Positions 45,208 to 57,920 of a DNA stretch of 64,000 nt are shown in pieces. This stretch comes from Irpex lacteus. Lineage: Eukaryota; Basidiomycota; Agaricomycetes; Polyporales; Irpicaceae. Where the stretch lies: the NCBI GenBank assembly GCA_001986395.2, contig MQVO02000008.1, forward strand, positions 372,001 to 436,000. Direction: 5' to 3'. The translations under genes and the position numbers were made by a program. Each line of letters begins with the position of its first letter. Position 1 is the stretch's first letter. The notes beneath the pieces are model-generated. The model had not been told where the DNA came from, did not search any database, and saw only the letters and a list, made by a program, of their open reading frames with translations.

Positions 45208-47063
45208 ATGAGTTCGAAAGCAGCAGGGAAGGTAGTGGCCATGGTGATTGAGGAGAGCGAAGTGCCTCTCAAAGTGGGCGTGAGTTTCGCGATATTCCTA
45301 CTCTCATTCCTCGGTACGTCGCAAGCTCTCTCGGCTACGTTCTATCGTACTGAAAGACAAGAATGCAGCTGTGGCGTTCCCAGCGATTTCGAAACGAGTG
45401 AGGTACCTCCGAATACCGTCGCTCGTTTTCTTCGTAGGCAAACACTTTGGTACAGGGGTGATCCTATCCACAGCATTCGTGCACCTCTTACCGGACTCAT
45501 TCAATGCCCTCAAGTCGAAATGGACGGGATTCATCATGTGAGTACTCTCTGGAGTGAGTTTATTCCCAGAACACTTATCGTCGCGCAACTCGACGATAGC
45601 CTCGCGTCCCTCCTCAGTATATTCCTGGTCGAATGTGCGTTTATCATCCCCTCCTAAGTGTTCCCTACCCGCTAAACAAAAGACCCCCAGATATTACGAC
45701 GGCATATGTCGACCACCTACAATCCTATTCATCAGCACCGCCTTCCCCATCACATTCCCCATCACGAGCCTCCTCAAGAACGCGTGACCTCCCAGCCGAC
45801 ACCACGTCCATACACGAACAAACTCCCCTCCTAGACCCGTCTCGCGCGTCGACAGTTCGCACAGGATACGCAGTCGTCGCCGAAGAAGACGGCACCTCCG
45901 ACCGCGTCCCCGTCGTCGAAGTGTGCCCATCACCGAGAAAGTCGCGTTCTCATGCGTCCCTCATCCAGAAAGCACAAGCAGCCGTCACGGATCCAGATGA
46001 GGAGATCATCTTCGGAGGTGCACACCACCGACACGAGTCGCGCAATACCCACGCGAGCCACAGTCTCCCTCCAACGGTGGGTAAAGCGGGCGGAGTTACC
46101 GTTGGCAAGAAGGTCGCTGCGGTAGTGCTGTACGATGAGGATAGCGAGGAAGAGAGGAACAAGAAGAAGCAAATGGAGGAGCAGAGTCGGCGTCGTTTGC
46201 ATAATCATCATCATCACCATCCCCAATCCCAGTCGGAAGCCAGTCATCCGCACCCGCATCATAGTCATGGGCACGCACATCTCGACATGGAGAATTGGCA
46301 TAATGACGAGGATAGTGACCACGAGGACGGCAGCGAGATTGGAGAAGAGGTGAAAGTCGGGCGTAGACGACAGATTGTCGGCATTTTGGTAAGCTCTTAC
46401 TTCCAGTCGCTTGGTGTCTGTATTTATTGCTGATATCTCGCGAACAGATCCTCCAAATTGGTATCATGCTGCACTCGTTGGTCATCGGGCTAACGATGTC
46501 TGTCTCTTCTGGCAGCGAATTCAGTACGCATTCTCACATGGTGTCTCCTATGCATTAGCTGACGTTTTCCTTCCCACTAGCAACACTCGTGACTGCCATC
46601 CTCTTCCACCAAATATTCGAAGGGCTATCATTAGGCATACGCATAGCCGCTCTACCGTCCGAGACCAAGCACGGTTCGTCTTACCTTTCCACTCACCTCT
46701 CCTTACATCTCATGTCAGTATTCTAACGTTACATGTACATCAACAGGAGCGTTCGCCCGCCTCCCAGGCCACGTACTCAAACCCCTCCTGACCCTCACCT
46801 TCGCCCTGACGACACCCACCGGTCTCTGGATCGGCCTCGCCGCCTTCTCATCCACCACCTCGCCAGGCTCTCCCCAGCTCAAACAGATGCAGGGCATACT
46901 TTCGGCAACATCTGCTGGTATGCTCATATACGCCGCGTGCGTGGAGATGCTCGCGGGGGACTTTGTCATGGATCCCATGATGTGGCGGAGCGGGTTGAAG
47001 AGACAGATGATGGCACTTGTGAGCTTGGTGTTGGGGGTGGCCGCGATGAGTGCTATTGAGTGA
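45208..47063 (+). CDS. ZIP-family zinc/iron transporter
   Basis: Seven exons (45208-45313, 45369-45537, 45600-45634, 45691-46388, 46448-about 46505, a short one, and one ending 47063) join in frame. The protein is a plasma-membrane or vacuolar divalent-metal importer of the ZIP (SLC39) family. Seen directly are FVGKHFGTGVILSTAFVHLL (TM2-TM3), SLLSIFLVEY, a very long cytoplasmic loop rich in His (HNHHHHHPQ, HPHPHHSHGHAH), then the family signature MLHSLVIGLTMSV (TM4) and AILFHQIFEGLSLG (TM5), and the last TMs ending at SAIE. The loop between TM3 and TM4 exceeds 230 residues, longer than in the yeast Zrt1/Zrt2 that I recall. The start at 45208 is the first ATG before the TM1 segment (VGVSFAIFLLSFLG). 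It is conserved host content, unlike the block on its left. Confidence 0.92.
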
Positions 47064-47398
47064 GTGAGTAGGTAAATGGGATGATTGTACTTTTGGGACG
47101 CACGGATGGATGGTGGGACGTCGGAACTTGGAAGTGTAGTAGTGTATTCTAATGAAGTGTAGAATCGACTGGTTACTGGTACTTATGTATGGTGTTCGTT
47201 CGAGTCTCTCGTCGAATGTGAACTCCGCTGGGTCGCATCACCGATGGTACTGGTATGGCTAAAGTTAAACAACTTAAAAATATCCCTGCGCTATAGTAGG
47301 TAGTAATAATATACAGAATGACTATTCATATGTCGCCAACGTTCACGCTACAATATGAGCTCTGTACAGCATCCGGATTACCACAAAACGGTGCCTGC

Positions 47399-49537
47399 CT
47401 AGAACGCAAAAGCATCTTTGGGGCCCCAGACAGACCTGATGTGATCAGAGCCTTCAGCGTATGGCCATCCCAGATTCATCGCTACCGTGTCTGTGTCGTC
47501 GAACGACCTAATGCCTTCTTCGTCGCCGAGGTGCAAATACGCAAACGCAAAATCGATGAACACTGCAGTCCGTTTGCCAGATGAGTCGAGAGGACACATG
47601 ATATTGTTTGTATTCCAGTCTGCCTGAGAAATCGTCGCATGACCAAGCGCAGAGATACCATGTTTGATCCTGATGAACTGTTAAATTCATTCTGCATCAG
47701 AAATTCCCGATGGCCAATATGGTTAAAGAGCGACATACCAAATCTTTCTGAACCTCAGGGCTCAGGGGAGATTCAAGCAGCTCGTAGGCGGTAGGTCCAT
47801 CAATCACTTCTAGTAGCACACCGTACGCTTGCCATCCAGACGGAAGTGTAATCTATCATGAAACAATTGACGTCAGAATGCCATTACTAAGACCTAGTAC
47901 GATGAGAAGACGTACCAGATGAATACCATAACAATGTGGAAGCAGAGACCCTTGAAGTTCCGGCAGACGACGGTAGACCGCGGCTTCCCTGTTCACGAGA
48001 TCTTCTGAAAATACAAGCGAGGGTAGACGACAATTTGCGAAGTCACCGCCAAAGAACTGGTTCTCGTGTGATTCCGGGGCTGGGAATCGCCTCTCGTCGA
48101 GAATCTTCAAGCACAGCTCCTTGTCGTGTCCCGCGAGTTGACCAAATACAACTTGCGACCATTCTGCCATCCCTACGCGCACTACCTTCGTCACAGTGAA
48201 AGATAGGGTACCGTTAGTGTCGAGAAGAGTGTCAGTCCGTTCGTCCCTCGGTCGTCGATTGGCATGGACGCTGTCGAATGTAGCTTGCGGGAGAGGCAGT
48301 TTACGGTGTGTAGACGGCGCAAACATCGTTTGTCGTTTCTGGAAACCATGGGGCTCAAGACGAACAGTGCTTCCTAAATCTAGTGATTCTTGCGATCCTT
48401 CGTATGCTACCTTCTTGCGCCATGCCCGAAATGCTAGCCAATAGTCCCAGCTGCGTTGCATCGTATACATGTCGAAGTCCGAAAACCACCGTGGATTGGA
48501 TAGGACGGGATCTTGCGAAGGGCTTACGCCCATATATAGTCGAAGACGAGGAACGGACTTGGGGTATCGGCTTATCTCGTGCTTGTAGAGTATTCGGTAC
48601 GACAGAGCAGCTAGGATGTGACGAAGAGAGTATGAATCTGATACAAGACCGCCAGTACACACTCGTTGGGGTCCATACATGACGTACTCTTCTGAAAGAG
48701 TATATACGGCGAGAGTAGTCGTTTGATCACTGAGGATGCCGAATGGAACGGTGATACCTCGCTGGGCTAGCCCTGCACGTAACACAGTGAACGCTTTACT
48801 TACAACTGACCTTTCATGACGTGAGAGTTGGACGATGTCAGTATCTTTGTTCAGAGAACCAGGGGGCTGACAGAAAAATCATGTTCATCAAGTGAAATAC
48901 ATTCACGAAGCATCGCAGGAGAAACTCACCAGGAATATTCCGAAGACACCACAAGGCCAGTGCTCAACTGCCTGACCAGTAGTGTAAATAGGGGCGGACG
49001 TGCGTTCGGGATTCTGAAGGAGCAGGGTGAAAGACTCAAAATATTCATCATCCACTGCTCGATGGGTGAGTTATATGTGCTAAACGGCATGCCCTGTGCA
49101 AGACTACTCGCCTGTCAGTGTCTCTTTCGTCACCACAAGCGGCGAGTGTCCTTCCACGAGAAAAATTGAGTTCATTATCTCAATCACGGGGCCAGCGTAT
49201 TTGTCAACCAGACAGCTGGAAGTTTCACTAAATGAATGCCCTCGTCAATAGTGTCACCAGCAAAACCGTTCATGGGGACGTACAACTTCTGCAGCTTTTC
49301 CCTAGGGAAATCGAGGCACTCATATTGAGCCACTTGCACACTTTCAGAGAGTGTATCGATACAGCCGTCAAACCAGAGGTCCCATTTTATGACGTGTGAA
49401 TACTGGTCGGGTGCGGGTGATGGAAGTCTGGGGGCCACAACGCTGGCATGCAGGCATGAGCCATGTCCCGTGTCCATATCATGGAGTGGGATTCGACGCT
49501 GTAAGTAGTCTGCTAGTGAGAAAATTGAACTACCCAT
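47399..49537 (-). CDS. Kinase-like protein, tandem copy A (intact)
   Basis: About six exons from 49537 (MGSSIFSLADYL) to 47399. The protein has an N-terminal region of its own (NPRWFSDFDMYTMQRSWDYW) followed by a kinase-like lobe: VVFGQLAGHDKELCLKILDE (candidate beta-3 Lys), NREAAVYRRL (candidate helix C Glu), HCYGIHL, then the catalytic loop SQADWNTNNIM (Asp and Asn) and FIDFAFAYLHLG in place of DFG. This is the arrangement of protein kinase-like phosphotransferases. The exact group is unclear and the DFA instead of DFG is unusual, so activity is uncertain. Two neighbours with the same exon pattern make this a tandem array. No signal peptide is visible. Confidence 0.75.
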
Positions 49538-50812
49538 TGCGACTCTCAAAGCAGAAAGAGGTGCGAGACAGTGCAGAAGAGCGAAGGTTATGGTGTAGAA
49601 TTCAGAGTAAACATGATCTTCGCCGAGTTGTCCGACCATTATTTCACGCGGGCGCTAGATCTCTCGGCATTTGCCATGTGGCCACCGGCAGAGGAGGCCT
49701 TCAAGTTCTAGGGCAGCTTACAGCAGTTGCGTCAACCCACTCATAGATAGGAAGATCAGGTAGCTATCTGTCTGTCCCCTCTATAGTAGTAGCACTGGCA
49801 GGACTAACTCGGTACGCTTCGCAGCTCGAACTCCCCACACCTTACCACTGCGGTTTCCTAGCCTGAGGTAAGTCAACTCGTTATAAGTCTGCTTTCTATT
49901 ACAAAAGAACTAACACAAGATCCAGTCTATTATTGTGCTCTATCATACCAACTCAAAAGCAAAAATCATCCTTAGGGCCCCATATGGCTTCGAGACGTTC
50001 ATATTGACCGGGATAGAACGCAATTATATTGCACATCACAGCCATGGTATCGTTGAACGACCTGATACCGGCCTCGTCGCCGAGATGAAGGTAGGCGAAC
50101 GCGAAGTCGATAAACACCGCAGTTCGTTTACCGGATGCGTCGAGAGGGCACATGATGTTGTTTGTGTTGCAGTCTGCTTGTGAGATTGTAGCGTGGCCGA
50201 GCGCGGAGAGGCCGTGTTTGATGCTCAGAAACTAGATTTGAACGAGTCAGTGTTGGCACGTCAGAGACGGAAAGGAGTAGCTGTCATACCAGATCTTTGT
50301 ATTCTTCTAGAGGTAACGGTTGCGACTCCAGGAGCTGGTAGACAGTAGGGGCGTCGATCAGTTCTAATAGCACGCCGTACGCCTGCCATCCAGAAGGAAG
50401 CGTGATCTGACGGCGAAGAAAAGTAAATATCTCGTACGAATGCCAGTGGATGGACCAAGAACGTACCAGGTGGAACCCATAGCAGTGCGGCAGTAGGGTG
50501 CCTTGGAGCTCGGAAAGACGACGATACACAGCGGCCTCTCTGTTTAGCAGGTCCTCTGAGAATACAAGTGAGGGCAGACGGTAATACTCTGGCTCTCCGC
50601 TTGCCCCCCAGAACTGATTTTCATGATAGTCCGGGAACGGAAATTGTCTCTCGTCGAGGATCTTGAAGCACAGATCTTTGTTGTGTCCCTCCAGTCGGCC
50701 GAATACGACTTGCGACCATTCTTGCATTCCTACACGTACCATTTTCGTCACAGTGAAGGACAGAGTGTTGTTATCTGTCAGTAGATTGTCTATAATCGTG
50801 TCCCTTGGTCGT

Positions 50813-50819
50813 CGATTGG
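50813..50819 (+). repeat. 7-bp target-site duplication, left side of copy 2
   Basis: CGATTGG, repeated exactly at 53496-53502. The sequence differs from the copy 1 target, so the duplication is created at insertion and is not part of the element. Confidence 0.93.
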
Positions 50820-53495
50820 GAGCCGTGGTGCGAGGCCTTATGCATCAGGACAGTCTTAACTTACAAACTGGTCTGTTGCATTAGGACAGCTATATTCTTG
50901 TAGGGGACAGTGGGTATAGCTGGGTTTGAATGTGAGCACCATATAGGGTAGTACCATCAGACAGCAGCCAAAAGGGGTAGGTGAGATGGGCTCCTATTTT
51001 ATTAAAAGCTGAAATAGTGGCCACATCAATAAAATAATAATCTCTGACCCATCAAATGACTAACAGACACATGCTTTCGCTTCAGATTGCCTAAAAGGGT
51101 AATGGAGTGCTCTCACCGCCTTCATGGGCGCTTGGGCGCTTATTTTGTCGTTTTACTCCTTTGGGATGGTGTCACATGACACAAACATATGCTGGTGTCA
51201 GAAATGAAAATATGTTTTCTGAACCGGATTTTCTCCAGGATTCCGAATCTAATCTCAGAATTTCGATAGCTGCACTGGTTCAGGAGCTATTTGAGGAACA
51301 TTGAATATATTTCGCATTTTTGGATTTTCCCAGGCTTTGATCAGCTTGGTATGGGGGTAGTAGTGGGGGTATGGCTTAGTAACTTTAGGATAATGATTCT
51401 ATAATATATAGCCTGTGTCTATTAGCTTTTTAGGTCACCAGAACATCATGTCACTTGGGAAAACATATAACTCAGACATATAATGTTTTGCTTTCCTATT
51501 CATGACATGGGGTATTATGAGCATTTTATGGTCTCAGAAAGCTTCATTCATACCACTGTAATATGTCTTTAAGGGGGTTTTATGATTGGATCAATGTGCA
51601 TTACTGTGTAAGGGATGTTCTCCTCCTCCCCTTGGTACCAAAAAATGCGCCCTATATAGGACTCTATACACATCCCCTTGCATATCTATTGCTGGGAGCA
51701 TTTACCCTATGGTATGAACATATATTTGGGACACTTTTAAGGCTCAGAAAACACGTCCTGAACCTTCTCAGAATGCTTCAAAGCGAAATTCATCGAAAAA
51801 TACATTTATATTCACTTTACCCTCTCCTATGAGCCTCCTAATGTGTTTCCTTTCGGGCACAGCGCGTCCGGACGTGTCATTGTACTATATATACCTCCAT
51901 AAATATTTGTAGGCCCTCCCCTTCACCTCCCACCCTCCCATCAGCTCAGAAGTGCTGAAAAATGCGCTCTGTACAGGTTTTTGAACATATATTTGACATT
52001 TGACATCCTCTGACACATCATGAGGGCTATCAAATAATGATATGATACTATATTAAGGTTCTAAAACATATCTAGTACGATACTGGGGCTCCTAAGCAAT
52101 AGCTTGAGACACTATTATATGTAAACAGGCTAAGAAGCATGGATGAAGGTATGTGCATGTACAGTGCAATGACTTCACTTCTCACTTATGCTGTATTCCT
52201 TCTATATCATACCTGCATGTCATGCTACTGAGGAGATCTTTCTTGCATTCTGTAAGGACAGTGTATAGGTATCTATTAGCACTTTTTATGATATTTATAG
52301 CCTGTGTAGCAGGCAGTACATGTTAAATCTATGTCAGATTTGGGTGTTTTGCGCATTTTTCAGCACTTCTGAGCTGATGGGAGGATGGGAGGTGGAGGGG
52401 AGGGCCTACAAATATTTATGGAGGTATATATAGTACAATGACACGTCCGGACGCGCTGTGCCCGAAAGGAAACACATTAGGAGGCTCATAGGAGAGGGTA
52501 AAGTGAATATAAATGTATTTTTCGATGAATTTCGCTTTGAAGCATTCTGAGAAGGTTCAGGACGTGTTTCTGAGCCTTAAAAGTGTCCCAAATATATGTT
52601 CATACCATAGGGTAAATGCTCCCAGCAATAGATATGCAAGGGGATGTGTATAGAGTCCTATATAGGGCGCATTTTTTGGTACCAAGGGGAGGAGGAGAAC
52701 ATCCCTTACACAGTAATGCACATTGATCCAATCATAAAACCCCCTTAAAGACATATTACAGTGGTATGAATGAAGCTTTCTGAGACCATAAAATGCTCAT
52801 AATACCCCATGTCATGAATAGGAAAGCAAAACATTATATGTCTGAGTTATATGTTTTCCCAAGTGACATGATGTTCTGGTGACCTAAAAAGCTAATAGAC
52901 ACAGGCTATATATTATAGAATCATTATCCTAAAGTTACTAAGCCATACCCCCACTACTACCCCCATACCAAGCTGATCAAAGCCTGGGAAAATCCAAAAA
53001 TGCGAAATATATTCAATGTTCCTCAAATAGCTCCTGAACCAGTGCAGCTATCGAAATTCTGAGATTAGATTCGGAATCCTGGAGAAAATCCGGTTCAGAA
53101 AACATATTTTCATTTCTGACACCAGCATATGTTTGTGTCATGTGACACCATCCCAAAGGAGTAAAACGACAAAATAAGCGCCCAAGCGCCCATGAAGGCG
53201 GTGAGAGCACTCCATTACCCTTTTAGGCAATCTGAAGCGAAAGCATGTGTCTGTTAGTCATTTGATGGGTCAGAGATTATTATTTTATTGATGTGGCCAC
53301 TATTTCAGCTTTTAATAAAATAGGAGCCCATCTCACTTACCTCTTTTGGCTGCTGTCTGATGGTACTACCCCATATAGAGCTCACATTCAAACTCAGCTG
53401 CCACTTGTGCTCACTTTAAGAATATAGCTGTCATGATGTATCAGACCATGTGAAGATATGCCTGTAATGATACATCAGAACATTGCCAAAGGGTG
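50820..53495. mobile_element. Giant palindromic (foldback-type) non-autonomous transposon, copy 2
   Basis: 2,676 bp, the same element as at 9316-11990 and in the same orientation, flanked by an exact 7-bp duplication (CGATTGG at 50813-50819 and 53496-53502). I found one length difference by eye, an extra A in the left arm near 51,749, with the right arm lacking it. Arms are about 50,820-51,967 and 52,351-53,495 around the same unique loop. The near identity over 2.7 kb in a different gene 38.8 kb away shows recent movement. It carries no transposase. Confidence 0.94.
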
Positions 53496-53502
53496 CGATT
53501 GG
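53496..53502 (+). repeat. 7-bp target-site duplication, right side of copy 2
   Basis: CGATTGG, partner of 50813-50819. The kinase-like exon continues directly to its right. Confidence 0.93.
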
Positions 53503-55087
53503 CATTGACACTGTCAAACGTGGCCTGCGGAAGAGGAAGCTTTCGATGTGAGGACGGCGCGAACATGATTCTGCGTTTTTCAAATCCGCGGGATTCAAGT
53601 CGGAGGATACTCCCCGCTTCAAGAGACTCTTGCTGCCCCTCGTACGCTATCTTCTCGCGCCATACATAGAAAGCCCGCCAGTAGCCCCAGTTGCGCTGCA
53701 TTGTGTACATATCAAAGTCCGAGAACCACCGTGGGTCGGCAGGGATATCGGGGACTTGCAAGGGGCTTGCGCCAAGATAGCGTCGTAGGAGAGGAACATT
53801 CGCGGGATAGCGACTCAAGCTATGCTCATGAAGAATCTTGTACGACAGCGCAGCCAGAATGTACCGGACAGAATAGGTGTTCGAGACAAAACCTCCAGTG
53901 CAGTATCTGACATTACGGTTGGCAACGTATTCAAGGGTAAGTGTGTTGAGCAGGATGGTCGCGTTTTGGTCACTGAGTATCCCGAACGGAACGTAGGTTC
54001 CTCGCTTGGCAAGTTGAGCCCGCAAAACGTCAAATACTTTACTCACGATAGAGCTTTCCTCATGAAGGCGGACAAGATCGGTAACTTCACCGAGTGTACC
54101 AGGAGGCTATATTTTATTAATCAAGCCTCTGTGTTAATGCCTAATTGATTGGAGTTGTAGATCGTTGGACATACCACGAGTATCCCAAATACGCCACACG
54201 GCCAAGGTTCGACTACCGATCCAACACTGTGAATCGGGCGTTCAGTGTGCTTAGGGTTCTTGAGAAAGATATCGAAGCATTCCACTCGCAAGCCTGCCAC
54301 TGAAATACAGATATTAGCATGTCAAGTACTACGCCAGCAACGGGGATAAGACCATGAACTTGCCTGTAGACGATTCCTTCCTCAACCCGAATGGGGAGCA
54401 CCCTTCCATGAGGAAAACAGAGTTCATGATCTCCACAATAGGCGCAGCGTAGGTATCAACGAGACAGTCTGAGCTGTTTTCGAGCGCAAGTGAGAGTGGG
54501 CTCTCCGGTTAAGAACAAGAATATGAGACATACCAAGCTTCCAATTTTTGGACTGGAAAGTCAAGACATTCGTACTGTGCTACTTGAATGCTGTCAGATA
54601 GATCCTGTTTGCATGGAATGAACCAATCATCATCCTCAATAACATGTGAACTGTGTTCTAGTCTGCAGCTGCCGGGAGTCGGTGGGGGGCTTGTAAAACG
54701 GGGCAGATCCACGCTAGAGTGATTGCATGATGGCGGCCATGATCGCGGATGGTGCACACAATGCTGAGATAGATATTGTGAAAGACGAAAGAAGTTGTGC
54801 TCCATAGCAAAGAGAGCAAGTTTACACGTCGTCGCGATCTCCGTCAACCCGCGGCCGTTCTCATAGCTAGTCCAAATACGGCGACGCCACAAAGCTGTAG
54901 GTGATCCGGCTGCTCCCATATATCATTCGGTCGACATTTCAGACACTTACATAATTATGACAAACTACGTCCTACTGCTTACACAAATTGATATGGATGT
55001 AAATGATCTCGCTGCTGCTGCTGCTTGTAGGGCTTTATTCGGTCTTCACATTTAAACCCAGTCTGTACAACCACAAACGGTGGCTAA

Positions 55088-57243
55088 TTAGAATGCGAAG
55101 TCATCCTTAGGGCCCCATATAGATTTGATATAATCGGAACCACCAGGATAGCCCCATCCCAGGTTGCCCGCTACCATCTCCGTGTCGGCGAACGACCTAA
55201 CACCTTCTTCGTCGCCTAGATGCAAATACGCAAACGCGAAGTCGATGAACACAGCGGTACGTTTACCAGACGGGTCGAGAGGACACATGATATTGTTAGT
55301 ATTCCAGTCTGACTGGGAAATCGTGGCATGGCCTAGCGCAGAGATACCATGTTTAATGCTGGTGAACTGTAAACCATTCAGCGTTGAGGATCTCCGACGA
55401 GCAACATGAGTGAAGAGTGACGTACCAAGGCTTTCTGATTCTCAAGGTCAAGGGGCTGCGAATCAAGTAGTTCATAGGCAGTCGGACCATCGATGAGTTC
55501 TAGCAGTATACCATATGCTTGCCATCCTGATGGAAGCGTAATCTACCATTGATGTGAGTAAACAACCATTCCTATCAACGAGCGACATACGTACCAGATG
55601 AAATCCATAACAATGCGGGAGCAATGACCCTTGCAGTTCCCGCAGGCGACGATAGACCGCGGCTTCCCTATTCACGAGATCTTCTGAAAACACGAGAGAG
55701 GGCAGACGACAACATGCAGGGAAGCTGTGCCAAAATTTCGTATCGTATTCATCCAATGCTGGGAATCGTCTTTCATCTAGGATCTTCAAGCATAGCTCCT
55801 TCTCGTGTCCAGCCAGCCGACCGAATACTACTTGCGACCATTCGCCCATTCCCATGCGAACTATCCTCGTCACGGTGAAAGACAGATCACCGTTGGCGTT
55901 GAGGAGTGCATCCGTGGTTTCGTCCCTCAGCCGTCGATTGACGTGCACACTATCGAATGTGACCTTCGAAAGAGGCAGCTTCCGATGTGAGGACGGTGCG
56001 AACATTGCTATCCGTTTCTCAAAACCCCGGGATTCGAGGCGAATGGTATTCCCTACCTCGAGACGCTCTTGTGATCCTTCGTATTCTATCTTCTCCCGCC
56101 ACTCTAGAAAGGCTTGCCAGTAGCTCCAGTCTCGTTGCATCGTGTACATATCGAAATCCGAGAACCACCGTGGGTGCTCTGGGTTGTCAGGGACTTGCGA
56201 CGGACTTGCACCAAGATAGGGCCGTAGGCTGGGGACATGCTTAGGGTAACGACTTATGCGGTGCTTGTAGAGAATCCTGTAGGACAGGGCAGCTAGTATG
56301 TGACGAAGCGAGTGCACATCTGAGACAAAGCCGCCAGTGCAGAGCTTATACCCGCGACGGTCGTACTCTTCAGTTAGTGTATAGACGGCCAGCGTGGTTG
56401 TCTGATCACTCATTATTCCGAATGGCACATTGACACCTCGCTTGGCCAACCCTGCGCGCAAGGCAGCGAACACTTTACTCACTACTGAGTACCCAGTCAA
56501 GAGCTGAACGATATTTGTATCTCTCGCCAGCGATCCTGGGGGCTACAAGTGAAACCACTCTACGTTTAGAGCCATATATCGATACAGCGTTCCGGAACAG
56601 CTCACCATGAAGATCCCGTATATGCCGCAAGGCCAATGTTTGATGGGCTGGCCGAGCGTATGTATAGGTGCTTGAGTACGTTCCGGATTCTGTAGCGACA
56701 GAGTGAAGGTTTCAAGCGTTTCGTTCTCCACTTTCACGAGATGATCCGATATATCATATCAGTCCAAATAGTTGCGGTTACTAGTGACGACTGATCACGG
56801 AACTCACGCTTTAGTGTCTCTTTTACGACAGCAAGTGGGGAGCTCCCCTTCTGAAGGAAAACGGAGTTCATGATTTCCATCACTGGACCAATATATCTGT
56901 CGATGAGACATGGTGACGCTTGTCTGCGGAGGATGGAGTTGTCAATACCAGTATTAAACTGTAGTGTATGCTTGGTGCGCGTAGCACGCCGTACTTACAA
57001 TGTTTCTAAGTCGTTACTAGAGAAGTCGAGATAGTCGTATTGCGCGACTTGTGCGCTATCCGCAAGGTTTTCTAGGCATTCTTCAAACCATTCGTCTTCC
57101 TCTACGACATGTGTGTATTGATATGGTGCAGATGAAGGAAGACCAGGCGTTTCGGCTACAGCGTGTTTGCATGGAATGTTGTTACTGGCCAGACCGACAG
57201 GTTTCTGCTTCAAATATCCCGAAAGGGAGAAAATTGAGTCCAT
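55088..57243 (-). CDS. Kinase-like protein, tandem copy C (intact)
   Basis: Same layout as copies A and B: start at 57243 (MDSIFSLSGYL), a long central exon (about 56,486-55,600) with HPRWFSDFDMYTMQRDWSYW, VVFGRLAGHEKELCLKILDE and NREAAVYRRL, and a last exon ending FAYLHLGDEEGVRSFAD then a stop at 55088. The catalytic loop Asp/Asn segment lies just before the last exon. The kinase-lobe glycine-rich loop is weak and the DFG position reads DFA. It shares most residues with copy A, so the duplication is fairly young. Function in the cell is not inferable. Confidence 0.78.
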
Positions 57244-57920
57244 CGTTTCGTTTCACAGGAAGTCCAGTGGGATCAAAGCAAGAGGGATGGAAATGATATG
57301 CCGGAGTACTCTGCCCACTGGCAAGTTATAAACGAAGCTCTGGCGCTTACCAGGCCCTTGAGCGCTGAGCGCTGAGCACTTGTTAGGGCCGGGAACTACC
57401 GCGGTGGCGAATCTCTGTGCTTAACTCGAACAACGACAATGTGTCAACGTCTTATGGACCTCGCGGTATGCTTATAATCTTGTGTGGCGATACTCCGCTA
57501 ACTAGTATAGCTGTAGGGTACTGTTGGCAACGTACAGCTTTGCGCGGTGGCTTTAGTTTTCGTACCCTCCGGGCCACACATGTTGCCACAGGTCTGCCTC
57601 TCGAAGGTGGCGACGTTCACCCTTTAACGTCCAATTTTTTCTCTCCAGTAGCTAATGAGCTCGAGCTATGTGGCGAAAGCTATTTCGGACATTTAGTCCG
57701 CCACATCGTCAAGTGGCGCAATGCAAGAGTTGTTTGCTGTCCCGTACACAGTGGCTGCGGCGCACTGAGACAAATACAGAAAATGTACGAAACTCGACAG
57801 GTATATAAGCAGTATCACTGACCACCCTTTCGATCCTCCAACCAACACACTCCTCTTTATCCTGTTCACCGCAGATCTTTTGCCTACCGCCGCTCAACAG
57901 CTCCGTGACCCATTCTCACC
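57244..57920. other. Intergenic stretch
   Basis: No gene supported. It separates the divergent kinase-like copy C and the plus-strand gene that follows, so it likely holds both promoters. A short GAGCGCTGAGCGCTGAGC stutter lies near 57,360. Confidence 0.4.

Larger units (their letters stand above)
49953..54805 (-). pseudogene. Kinase-like protein, tandem copy B, broken by a palindromic element
   Basis: The 5' part (54805 to 53503) starts MEHNFFRLSQYL and continues to FDSVNAN. The 3' part (50819 to 49953) resumes with the kinase lobe (VVFGRLEGHNKDLCFKILDE, NREAAVYRRL, SQADCNTNNIM, FIDFAFAYLHLG). A 2,676-bp element sits between them in the middle of an exon. Excising it with one copy of the 7-bp target duplication restores the frame seen in copies A and C. 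As the DNA stands, translation enters the element and stops near 53,441, before the whole kinase lobe. The rest of the frame looks open, so the break is recent. Confidence 0.85.
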
